Of a stretch of DNA of 64,000 bases, positions 54,722 to 64,000 are shown piece by piece. This stretch comes from Tubiluchus corallicola. Taxonomy: Eukaryota; Priapulida; Priapulimorpha; Priapulimorphida; Tubiluchidae. The translations under genes and the position numbers were made by a program. The notes beneath the pieces were generated by a model. The model did not search any database. It was not told the DNA's origin and saw only the letters and a list, made by a program, of their open reading frames with translations. Where the stretch lies: assembly GCA_030141605.1 (NCBI GenBank), contig JAQGDQ010000467.1, positions 62,001-126,000 of the forward strand. Reading direction: 5' to 3'. How positions within the stretch are numbered: position 1 is the first letter of the stretch; every line of letters begins with the position of its first letter.

Positions 54722-54962
54722 GTTAGCAGTGGCTATTTTATTAGATTCTTCAAATTGGCTAACTATGTGCATGAAACTGAATATGGTCGTTTTATTAACA
54801 CCAAATTAGCTAATCATAACTGCTCTCTTGTTTTTTTTTTTGTTATAGCCTATACAACTGTCTCATGCTGTCTTTAGTAGTGTAGTTCCCATAAATATTT
54901 GTCATGCTTGGGTTATGACCACTGTTACGTGTTCTCACAACATGAATAAAATTAGCCTTATT

Positions 54963-55620
54963 ATTATTATTATAATTCTTTATTTAAAATTTATTGTGCG
55001 CATATACAAATATTTACTTAAAATACATACAGGGACCCTCTATTTGCAGGGTATGGTTAAAAAACTTTGTAAATAAAATAGCTGTTATATTCGCAAGACT
55101 TTTAAATACCAATAAATCAATATACCAATAAAAGAACAACTAAAATCAAATAGTACCAATTTACACAAAACGACCTGTATTATATAAAAGTGACAGATAT
55201 AATATAAAAGTTCAATATTTTATACTAAAGTTTGTAAAAACGAATCACAAACTAACTCAGAGAAAGCAACTAGCAGGTTTTTGTCTCGAGAGGTATAAAT
55301 TTTGCTAATATTTTAGCCTTATTGGATTGGTAATATTGGTGTTAAAAATTTTAATCTCGTTGTCGGTAGTCAGCAAGGGGACCTAATGTTGTCATGCGGT
55401 ATCTGTTGAGCATCATCCACAATTGACGTAATTTTCTGTAATGATGTATGCGGTAAGCAAAATTTTTTATAGCAATTTTGGACACTAGATTATATGACCT
55501 TTCAAAAGTTTTGGTCTTAATTTGGCTGTTGCTAGGGTGTAAATTGACCATTTCTTCCAAAACAGATAAAGTGCATATTCTTTGACAATTGTGAGGCCAA
55601 ACAGATGCAACGTACAGAAA
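54963..55620 (-). mobile_element. second retrotransposon 3' tail family, longer copy
   Basis: Reverse-strand copy of the 32705-33074 sequence with AAT tail at the left, extending about 290 bases further 5' (to about 55620). That extension may be coding remnant but I cannot identify a domain. Confidence 0.65.
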
Positions 55621-55654
55621 ACATTGTAATGCTATAGTTTTTCAAACTCCAAAA

Positions 55655-56213
55655 TTTTTGGCCCACCCAGGGTCATCAAAAGGTCATAAACAGGGAATGT
55701 CTCAATCATATTGAGTAATATGTCAAATTAATGCTTGGTGTGAGGCGGATTTGACACTAACAAATGTTGGCCCACCCAGGGTCATCAAAAGGTCATAAAT
55801 AGGGAATGTCTCAATCATATTGAGTTTTATGTCAAATTAAAGCTTGGTGTGAGGCGGATTTGACACTAACAAATGTTGGCCCACCCAGGGTCATCAAAAG
55901 GTCATAAACAGGGAATGTCTCAATCATATTGAGTTTTATGTCAAATTAAAGCTTGGAGTGAGGCGGATTTGACACTAACAAATGTTGGCCCACCCAGGGT
56001 CATCAAAAGGTCATAAACAGGGAATGTCTCAATCATATTGAGTTTTATGTCAAATTAAAGCTTGGAGTGAGGCGGATTTGACACTAACAAATGTTGGCCC
56101 ACCCAGGGTCATCAAAAGGTCATAAACAGGGAATGTCTCAATCATATTAAGTTTTATGTCAAATTAAAGCTTGGAGTGAGGCGGGTTTGACACTAACAAA
56201 TGTTGGCCCACCC
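55655..56213. repeat. 109-bp satellite, 5 copies
   Basis: Unit TTGGCCCACCCAGGGTCATC..GTCTCAATCATATTGAG..GAGGCGGATTTGACACTAAC, 109 bases apart. Intergenic. Flanked on the right by degenerate units inside the inverted repeat at 56230-56577. Confidence 0.92.
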
Positions 56214-56229
56214 GGTGTTACCCAACGCC

Positions 56230-56577
56230 TTGGTCATTCAGTTTGACATGCATTTTATCCAAAGGTCACTACACACCAAGAATCTAAGACGAAGGACATA
56301 TTGTGTAACGCATCAAGTTAAAGCTTAGGGCGATGTGGGTTTCACACTGCCACATTTTGGCTTAAGTAGGGTCGCCTAAAGGACATCTACAGGGAATGTG
56401 TCAAACATATTGTGTAAGATATGCGAATAAACCTTATGCATAAGCAGTTTGACATGGTACATTACAACATTGAGTGCTGTTGACAAATGACTTAATTTTC
56501 TTTATTTTGTCCTTCTTAGATTTTTGGTGTATAGATTTTTGCATAAAATGTATGTCAAACTGAATGACCAAGGTCAA
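56230..56577. repeat. inverted repeat beside the 109-bp satellite
   Basis: A ~72-base left arm (56230-56302, TTGGTCATTCAGTTTGACAT..) is complementary to 56507-56577. Adjoins the satellite that ends at about 56213 and reuses its AGGGAATGT(C/G)TCAA motif inside the loop. Confidence 0.7.
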
Positions 56578-57126
56578 AAATTTTGAGCCATCTGGTGTCA
56601 CCCAAATGGAATGTCGCAAACAGCAAACAGTCGTGTAATAATCATACCAAATTGAAGCTTACAGCGAGGTGGGTTCACAAAGTTCATGAAAAGGTCAGAG
56701 GTCAGTGGAAGAGCATCGCAATAAAAATGCTAAGGTCACAGGAATGAAGGCTTCCTTTCATAAAATAACTAATTGGGTTTTTGAAAGTCTTTACTTACTT
56801 ACATAATTGTTTACTAATTCAGTCATGCACTTACTAAGCCTGAGTTACGTTTGGTCTCACAACAATAATGATAAGAAGTTCAAACGAGGGTACATTTCAC
56901 TTTTATTTGCTGACCTGTGTGTATGTCTGTAACACGGTTTTGGCTTTGCGTTATTAGAGTATGTACAGTAGAATAATTTCACTTCAGAACTTCTTGGAGT
57001 CTCGTTATATTTTTTTACATTATTATGATATATTATGACTCCATTATACATTCGCTGCTTATGTCTTAAGAATTATGCTTGTGTTATAAAGTAAATTTCA
57101 GTTGCCATTGTTATTATGTTTCTGTT

Positions 57127-57500
57127 GTCAGATTTTTATTTCAGTTCTTGTTTCAGTTCTTATTTCAGTTCAGTTTTATTTCAGTTTTTTTCAGTTTGAT
57201 ATTTTTTTATTATGCACTTATTATTACTGTGTATGAATTGTACTAACACGTTATAAGCATATCAACTTAATGTCATCCGTAACAATTTAGTTTTTATTAT
57301 AAGCAGTACTAACACTAATACACTGTAGCATAGCGCCTATAAAAATGTTCATCACTAACCAAAGGGCAGCTGACTAGATGACCAATTGGTCTTTCGCTGC
57401 CCTTTCTTCACATTGTTGTTATCAAATTAACTGTATTATAACTGTGCGTGTGTTAAAAGATAAATAAAAGATTATTATTATTATTATATTATTATTATAT
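57127..57500 (+). mobile_element. non-LTR retrotransposon 3' tail (hairpin family), copy 4
   Basis: Same family, with an expanded CAGTTCTTATTT stretch at the left and a short interrupted ATT tail. Intergenic. Confidence 0.78.
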
Positions 57501-58090
57501 CAAGCTTGAAGCAAATACAACTTACAGAAACAATTATAATGTACAGTTCCCAATGCTGCAAAATTTTGCCCCATGCGGATTCCCACCGTCATTGCAAACA
57601 CTCTGTGCACAAACTAATGCATAATTAAGTAAAGTCCACCTAAAACAACTGAAGTTGTTGAACTGATGCAGCAGACAGCTTTGCTTTACGCATATGTCTG
57701 GATTGTCGTTAAGACGCGTTGCTGTGATACACGTAACCTTTGACCTGCAGCAAATGCGCGTGCGCACAACGAAACTGTAAAAATTGGCTTATTAAACAAA
57801 ATTAGCACTGCTCTTGTCGGCTTCTTAGCCTTTTATCTCAAATGACGGACTGTAGCTCTCAAAGAAGAAGAAGATGGCATTCAATGGAGATGCAGACCGC
57901 ATGAAGTCACTATGTGCAGAAATTTATTTTAACATCTTTTGACATTCTAGCCTTGATGTTTAACCTTTTGAATAAAAAAACCAATGGGTTTGCACTTTGC
58001 AAATCTTACGCAGAACTACCACTGTATCAAGTACGAATGGGTTTCTGGTGCATAGATCGGCCTGTCTCCGTACCAAATGGTAATCTTAAT

Positions 58091-58460
58091 TTTGGATTTT
58101 TTACCCTTTCTACTAACTTTTCGAACGGGCAACAGGTTTTTTTTCGGATTCAGCGTAGCTAAATTGATAAAACTGTCTATATTCCAACTTTTATGCTCTA
58201 GTATAATAAAAATCAAGTAGTGGCGGCAAGAAAAAGCCTACAGCACCTGGTATTCCCAGGCAGTCACCCCTCCAAGTACTAACCAGGCTCTACGTTGCTT
58301 AATTTCAGTGATCAGACGAAAGCAGGTATTTTCAACATCATATGGCCAGTGGTTGATTGATAATATTGGATTTTTTTACTCTTTTTACTAACTTTTCGAA
58401 CCGGCAACAGGTTTCTTCGGATTCAGCGTAGCTAAATTTATAAGACTGTCTATATTCCGA
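58091..58460. repeat. direct repeat flanking the 5S pseudogene
   Basis: The ~95-base segment 58091-58187 (TACTAACTTTTCGAAC.. and GGATTCAGCGTAGCTAAATT) recurs at 58365-58460, offset 274 bases, with the 5S copy between them. Confidence 0.8.
58234..58347 (-). pseudogene. 5S rRNA pseudogene
   Basis: On the minus strand it reads GGCCATATGATGTTG.., GTTAAGCAACG-like (ATTAAGCAACGTAGAGCCTG), TTAGTACTTGGAGGGGTGAC and GGTGCTGTAGGC followed by TTTTT. Nearly full 5S length but with several substitutions and no intact first bases. Flanked by a duplicated ~95-base segment on both sides. Confidence 0.8.
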
Positions 58461-58625
58461 ATTTTGAAAAAAAAACGCTTCCAGGGTTCCACTTTTCAGA
58501 AAATGGACTAGGGTTAGGCTATTTGTTGTTCTAGCTTGTGAGATTGGAAAAGTGGAACCCTGGCTACAGCGAAAAATCGAAAGTCAAAAGGCTCTTTAGA
58601 AGAGTTAAAAGTTAAGGCGCCGCGT

Positions 58626-58935
58626 GACTTTTTGAACTATATGCGTATGCCATCTGCAGTGTTTAGCTATTTATTATAAGAAGTATACAGGCGATGGAGA
58701 TAGACATAAGAGAAACGACATCACCACCTGCTCGCTTGGAAGTCAAGCTGAAATTTTTGACGACAGATGTCTCTTTACAATATTCGACTAAAATATCAAA
58801 GCTAACTTCACCTTTCATTATTCCAGAAACGTTCGAGGCAGTTTCTCAGGTGTTCGGGAAAAGCACCGCAAGGTATTCAATCAAGTCACGCTACAGAAAC
58901 TTGCTCCATTTAAAAATGCTGCTACGCTCTGCCTG
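58626..58935 (+). pseudogene. PIF/Harbinger transposase fragment
   Basis: At 58626 one frame reads DFLNYMRMPSAVFSYLL; from 58694 another frame reads DIRETTSPPARLEVKLKFLT then IPETFEAVSQVFGKS. These match the N-terminal helix region (LRMP..., RLAVTLRFLATG..., I.PE.C.AI) of HARBI1-like transposases. Frameshifted and lacking the DDE catalytic part. Confidence 0.72.
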
Positions 58936-58984
58936 AGAACTACTGGGAAAATTACGTAGCCCAGGTCACTGGAAGCAGTTCAAT

Positions 58985-59110
58985 TCAATTTATTTTCTCA
59001 ATAGCAGTTAAAATTCGACATAATTATTTTTACATTTCATTGCAACTGAGAAGGAGCAGCGAAAGACCTATTGGTCACTTGGTCAGCTGCCCCTTATTAA
59101 AAATACAAGT
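58985..59110 (-). mobile_element. diverged hairpin-family tail
   Basis: Contains only the conserved hairpin (GCAGCGAAAGACCTATTGGT..CAGCTGCC) in a different sequence context, so it belongs to a related but distinct element. Confidence 0.6.
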
Positions 59111-59743
59111 TTACTTACAGGCTCATGACGTTTTTTAGGTGTTTGTGTATCAAAAGCAACAAAAATCAACTCAAAGCAGAAATGCAAGTCAAAGCATAAC
59201 AAGGAATAACATCAAGCAAAAAATTAATGAAATTCAATGTAGAGCAAAAAATGATATCAAACAAAAAAAAAACAAAAAAAATCAACTCAAAGCAAAAATG
59301 CAATTCCAGTCAGAATAAAAGGAAGTTTTCACAAGCAATGCAAAACGGAATTTAACTTATAGCAAAAAATTATATCAAACAAAATGAAACTCAAAGCGAA
59401 CAGTTTTTTAAAGCAAACACAATTGAACTGAAGGTAAAAGAATTTATCAAAAGCAAAGCTAAACAGAATTCAACTTAGGGCAAAAATTATATCACACAAA
59501 AGCAACAAAATCACAGGCTGCAGAATGTTCTCCATTGTAGCTTCTGCAGGTTTTTCATGCGGAATTCCTTTAAACGTCGAAGACAATTAAAAAAGACGAA
59601 CTTCCAGTTAAATTTTTAGCTACACAAATGCCTCAACACCTACACAACCCCAAGCCATAGTAATGTTGCAAATGTACAAAAGTTATTAAACGTGACCATT
59701 CGTAAGTAACACCTTCCGATCAAGGAATTACGTGACAATTTAA
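59111..59743. other. A-rich intergenic stretch with AAAGCAAA motifs
   Basis: Many irregular AAAGCAAAAAT(T/G) and ATATCAAACAAAA motifs with no fixed period. May be the decayed body of the retrotransposon whose hairpin lies at 58985-59110. Confidence 0.4.
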
Positions 59744-59747
59744 TTAA

Positions 59748-60198
59748 CCCTTTCATACCCGTTGTATCCCGTGGGATACGAGAATATTTTCTGCCTTTAA
59801 AACTAATAAAATTTTAAGACTGACAGTTATTTGATCTGTTAGTAGTTATTTTGATTTAAGTCAATAACAATAGACTAAAAATGGCGATAAAATGGCAAAC
59901 TAGAAAACTATGTAGCATAAAAAACTGCGCAAGGTACAGTACTTTAGAGACGACTTTGTACAGATCAGCATAGCATACATACTAAATGTCTTAAATACTT
60001 TAAAAAATATCAGCAGTTGCAAAATGAAGCACATTTTATGCTTCCATTGAATCCCAATGTATCTCGTGGGATACAGGCTATATTTAGCACGCGGGCACAG
60101 GTAGAAAAAATAATTATTATGTGTAAAAAAAAGTACTGAAAAAAAGTACCAAACCAAAAAATTTTTTCTTATTAAAAAATAATTTGGGACTGAAAGGG
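59748..60198. mobile_element. piggyBac-type MITE, copy 2
   Basis: Near-identical ends and interior to copy 1; TTAA at 59744-59747 and 60199-60202. Palindrome-like motifs at 59764-59779 and 60059-60074. Confidence 0.82.
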
Positions 60199-60479
60199 TT
60201 AACGGCGACATAAAAGTTGAAACTTTGATGTATGCATACCAGAAAGACGTTCACCCGACAATTTTCTATAACCAGTTTGGATTATGCGAATACTTCAGCT
60301 GTGTTTAGTAAAGATGAACATACGAGTGACAGAGGCTACTCAATGTCTGTACACGATGAACATGACATTTTATGTGTTCATGAACATATGATTTTAGTGC
60401 AAGTTTTTAAGCTATTTAAATATTTTGCATACAGATTAGTACCATCAATCCCCAGTGGATTAGAAAAGAAAATAGAGGC

Positions 60480-60865
60480 CACCAACAGGCTCAGCATACA
60501 TCAGCGTACATCACCTTGCATCAGCATGAATGGAGCATACATCAGCATACATCAGCTTGCATCAGCTTGCATCAAGCATACATGAAGCATACATCAGTTT
60601 GCATCAGCATACATCAGCATGCATGAGTATACATCAGCATGCATCAAACATACATCAGCTTGCATAAGCACAGGTCAGCATACATCAGCTTGCATCAGCG
60701 CACATCAGCATACATCAAGCATACATCAGCTTGCACCAGCTTACATCAGCATGTGTCAGCATACATGAGCTTGCATCAGGGCACATCAGCATGTATTAGC
60801 ATACAACAGCTTGCATCAGCACACATCAGCTTGCATCAGCATACATCAGCATACATCAGCTAGAC
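60480..60865. repeat. CATCAGCATA/CATCAGCTTG short-unit satellite
   Basis: Alternating ~10-11-base units (ACATCAGCAT, GCATCAGCTT) over about 380 bases; open in several frames but low complexity. Confidence 0.88.
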
Positions 60866-61341
60866 AAGACAATAAATTGTTACGATATTTCCAAAGGCGC
60901 ACAACCTGCGTTTATTCTTTTTTCAAATCTACATTCCAAATGTTTCACCAGCAGCAGTAGATGTCCTTTCAAAAAATCTAAAAATTAAAAAGCAAAAATA
61001 AAAATTCAATTTGAGGTTGTTTCTCAGACTTGAATTGTTTTACAGATGGGATTAGGCTTAGTTTAACTTACCCGTATTACATTGACATTTCCTGCTGATA
61101 GTGAGGACTTAAGTCATTTTACAGTAAATAGATTTTTCATTTTTTTATTCAAATAGCAATAAAAAGCGAAGATGTTGAAGTGTTCTTGATCTAAAAAATG
61201 TATTTCATATTAATACGAAAATAACTTAAACTAAAAGAACATGTTTTGTTAAAAGTAGGCTTTCATAGCCCAAATCGTTGTTAAATCATTATAGTCTAGA
61301 CTACATTGCCACCCACGATAGCCTACAGACCTTTCACATAT

Positions 61342-61486
61342 AGACACAGACATAGACATAGACATAGACATAGACATAGACATAGACATAGACATAGACA
61401 TAGACATAGACATAGACATAGACATAGACATAGACATAGACATAGACATAGACATAGACATAGACATAGACATAGACATAGACATA
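61342..61486. repeat. (GACATA)n hexanucleotide repeat, about 24 units
   Basis: Very homogeneous GACATA run, the same hexamer as in the centre of 33655-33839. Gives Met-Ser and His-Arg open frames that are not genes. Confidence 0.93.
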
Positions 61487-61547
61487 GCACATTTATTTTC
61501 TCGAATTAGTTTGACGTCAAAAGTTTTTTAAATATTAAGTAATTATA

Positions 61548-61605
61548 ATCATGAAGCAGGGCAGGGAAGGACCATAGGGTCATCTAGTCGCCTGCCCTTT
61601 TTTAT
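61548..61605. mobile_element. hairpin remnant of a related retrotransposon tail
   Basis: GGGCAGGGAAGGACCATAGG..TCGCCTGCCC: the same hairpin layout with compensating changes in the stem (GGGCAGG/CCTGCCC). Short and isolated. Confidence 0.5.
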
Positions 61606-62071
61606 AAATAGATTAGTCATATTAAAAATTCACATGATATAATTTTATCCATTGGCCGGTATAATAAACAAACCTTCAAATAAAAATCCATGAGAAGAAG
61701 TAAGAAATGTACCAAACACACCGACTTGGATTCGGAGATAGCCTTAGGCTTAAATAGTGGGAAAATGTAAAAAGGTTATTAAACGCAACCGAGAGTTCAA
61801 GACGTCTTCAAAACACGTTTCCTGTCAAATGAATGAATATGTGATTGATAATAGCGTTATCAAAGAAAAATTTAACCCTTTGAGGTGTTCTATCGCGAAA
61901 TGATACGTTTAATGGCCTGGAAGAAACGTTAACCCGAATGTACAAATTATATGGAACAACCAGTTTGGGTTTGCATTGTCACACCATTACGTTAGGCAGA
62001 CGAAAGGGAGCATACCAGGGACAGAGGTGGCAGTGTCTTCACGAACTTGTGGCCCACGTCCGCGAGCAAAA

Positions 62072-62744
62072 ATGTTTTTTAAAAATGTGTGGATTGTGCT
62101 GATTTTGACGGCAATCTCAAGATCACAGAAATCTCCCTGTACACACTTGTCCAGAGACTGTGATTACCAGTATTCAACTGTGTGTTACCTTCGCTGCTTC
62201 CTTCTGACACCCGAGTTTGACATATACAGCGTGTGTGGTGCTCTTCTACCAGACTGCAGCTATGAGACATTCGGACAGTGCATCGTCATCTGTGGGAGGC
62301 TGCAAGATGCTCAGGTATTCGCCATAGACTTGGCTATTCTGACAAACGCATTACCACTTTATACACATCAGCTAAATATCTACAACTACCAAGACGCACA
62401 GTTGCCGCGTGGTTTCCTGCAGGGAAGAAATGTTGGCAGACTAACCGTAGCTTTTTCCAACCTCGAACAGCTAGGGGCAGGTGTCATATCTGGTAACGTA
62501 TCAGACGTGTCTTTAAGGTCTAACGGCCGATTAACCACGGTTCATCCACTGGCTTTTTCTAGAATAGCTGGCTTGTCAAGCATCACATTTAGCGACTGTA
62601 CAGCCCTGACCTCTGCTGACCTTGATTTGAGCAACAGTGACCGGATAGAGAGAATCGATTTTCATAAAACAGGGATAGAGACTATGAGGATGCCAATTTT
62701 GTCTCCGGAAAGACCAGCAAATAGAATAATTCTGGAAATAACAG
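62072..62744 (+). CDS. secreted LRR protein with mucin-like region, exon 1 (residues 1-224)
   Basis: The start at 62072 is chosen over an in-frame ATG at 61976 because it opens a classic signal peptide (MFFKNVWIVLILTAISRSQ) and has A at -3. The mature N-terminus is cysteine-rich (about nine Cys between residues 22 and 80), resembling an extended LRR N-terminal cap. Residues about 95-215 form irregular leucine-rich repeats (for example VGRLTVAFSNLEQLGAGVIS and LSSITFSDCTALTSADLDLS). The donor G|GTAAAT ends the exon in phase 1, exactly continued at 63551. I do not recognise a specific orthologue. A receptor-like or matrix role is inference from the architecture. Confidence 0.75.
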
Positions 62745-62835
62745 GTAAATAAAGTGCGAGCTTAGCGGCAGTGAGCAGATGGAGAGGGAAATCCGAGGCA
62801 ATAAATTAATTATCATTATACATGGGTCTGATGAT

Positions 62836-63161
62836 TAGGGGTGAGCATCGAACGCTCGAATTCGATTCGAACGAGTTTTTTTAGTTCGAACTCGATTCGA
62901 ATCCAAAACTATAGATTCGAATAATTCAGCACTTTAATCACATATGTTCCTGATCACTAAAACAATTGAAACAACATGCAATTAGCATAATTTAGCTGTG
63001 ATTTCTGTGCACAATTTTAAACAAATTACTAGTCGTTTCATTGCAGAACAAAATCTAGTGATACACATGATCTTTGTAAGACTAATTTTTACTGGTGGTT
63101 CGAAAACACTGAAGTTCGGTTCGATTCGAATTCGCTTTCTGGTAGAGAATGCTCACCCCTA
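62836..63161 (-). mobile_element. hAT-type MITE family 2, copy 4
   Basis: Duplication ctgatgat / ctgatgac. Occupies the intron of the LRR gene, 91 bases after the exon 1 donor; it is a sizeable part of that intron. Confidence 0.85.
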
Positions 63162-63550
63162 CTGATGACATATCTGATAATGATGAGATAGGACATTAAT
63201 AGTTATTTAAAATGTCGTTAAAATACCGAAGCTCTAAAGACAATTTTTAAACACCTATTGCAGTTCAAATTGTTTCTAATTTATAGGTTGGCACCTGGTT
63301 TGTGAGATCATAATGTGAGGTAATTTTTTTGCACTTATAGATCAACCTGTTTTGTAACTGTACAAGATAATGAGATGGACTGCGCGTTATGGACAAGCCT
63401 GTATAGCTTTTAGCTGCACAGTTATGCGAGTTAGTTGATCACAGACAATTTACCTGGTTTCACACTATACAACAGTTTCAAATTGTTATTTGTGCCTTAT
63501 AATGTCTTTTCTTTTGGTTTTTCGTTATTGTTATTATTTTTGCATTGTAG

Positions 63551-64000
63551 GTAGTCCACTAGTTTGTAATTGTACACTTGCGTGGACAAAAGCTGTTAGC
63601 TGGAGGAGCTCTACAATTGACTGCCAGACACCACCGAGAAAGTCTTTTATCAATGAAATTACACTTGAAGAATTTGGCTGCGAAGAAATGATGGCAGACA
63701 TGGCAGACACAGAGTCAACAGTGCCTGCAATGACGATGCGAACAAGCACAAATACAATGATGACCTCATCTGCAACACCCAGAACGACTTCAATGACTAC
63801 TGAAGCGTCAACCACAGACCCCATATCAATGACGCCAACATCAGCTGAATTGGCAGACATACCAAAAATGCCCACAAGTAAAACCGAAGCTGTACCAACT
63901 AGAACAGATATGACAGTTGAGCCAACAAGTGGGACTTCGATGGTGGTGTCCACGTCAATATCAACAAGCCAGTCAATGAGCGACTCTACAACGACTGAAG
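63551..64000 (+). CDS. secreted LRR protein, exon 2: LRR C-terminal cap and Thr/Ser-rich stretch (partial)
   Basis: The acceptor GCATTGTAG at 63541-63550 joins in phase to exon 1. It reads SPLVCNCTLAWTKAVSWRSS, then TIDCQTP and LEEFGCEE: the CxC...C...C pattern of an LRR C-terminal cap. From about 63690 to the window end it is Thr/Ser/Met/Pro-rich (for example TTSMTTEASTTDPISMTPTS), as expected for an O-glycosylated stalk. No transmembrane segment is seen before the right edge, so it is unclear whether the protein is secreted or anchored. Confidence 0.75.

Larger units (their letters stand above)
60866..62071. other. region upstream of the LRR gene
   Basis: Apart from the GACATA repeat and a hairpin remnant, AT-rich unique DNA. 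No clear TATA or 5' exon can be assigned to the LRR gene. Confidence 0.45.

Noticed and set aside
58694-58936. 80-codon gene
   Set aside because: A frameshifted Harbinger transposase remnant without catalytic region.
61249-61509. Met-Ser and His-Arg repeat proteins
   Set aside because: Translations of the GACATA microsatellite.
63534-63953. 139-codon minus-strand Val/Ser-rich open frame
   Set aside because: Antisense shadow of the Thr/Ser-rich LRR exon 2, whose sense frame carries the LRR C-terminal cap.

Overview
This is animal nuclear DNA from an invertebrate metazoan. It has GT-AG introns, AT-rich introns and intergenic DNA, and dense small DNA transposons, tRNA- and 5S-derived SINEs, retrotransposon tails and minisatellites. 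No prokaryotic signals are present. The species cannot be named from sequence alone; the proteins resemble vertebrate orthologues closely enough to suggest an intron-rich, slowly evolving lineage.

Region 1 (about 722-43178, minus strand) is one large gene, the orthologue of MON2, a Golgi/endosome trafficking protein related to the large Arf-GEFs. I rebuilt 27 exons whose phases join without a break into 1437 codons, from the start methionine to roughly five sixths of the usual protein length. The remaining 3' exons lie off the left edge. The introns carry nearly all the repeats in this part: eight copies of one hAT-type MITE across the window (seven in MON2), a second hAT-type MITE, Tigger/pogo-type MITEs with TA duplications, a family with 6-bp duplications, SINEs, LINE tails, and several minisatellites private to single introns.

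Region 2 (43.2-49.3 kb) separates MON2 from a head-to-head neighbour. It holds repeats, a degenerate non-LTR reverse-transcriptase tail and a long featureless stretch. Both flanking genes have a splice-acceptor-like sequence just upstream of the start codon.

Region 3 (49312-51923, plus strand) is a KCTD3/SHKBP1-family gene: a BTB/T1 domain, SRxSSxD repeats and a WD40-like body, 701 residues in only two coding exons. The intron sits just before the C-terminal tail.

Region 4 (51.9-61.9 kb) is intergenic and made mainly of mobile-element debris: hAT MITEs, TTAA-flanked piggyBac-type elements, a 109-bp satellite, a 5S rRNA pseudogene inside a duplication, a PIF/Harbinger transposase fragment, and satellites.

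Region 5 (62072-64000, plus strand) starts a secreted leucine-rich-repeat protein: signal peptide, cysteine-rich N-terminus, degenerate repeats, an LRR C-terminal cap and a Thr/Ser-rich mucin-like stretch that runs off the right edge.

The three genes have no evident shared pathway. I found no operon, CRISPR array or obviously new multi-gene system. The most unusual signals are (i) a tandem array copying the 3' end and splice donor of MON2 exon 6, (ii) a close inverted MITE pair bracketing MON2 exons 13-14, (iii) a 5S-headed SINE, and (iv) a transposon family with 6-bp duplications in all three full copies.
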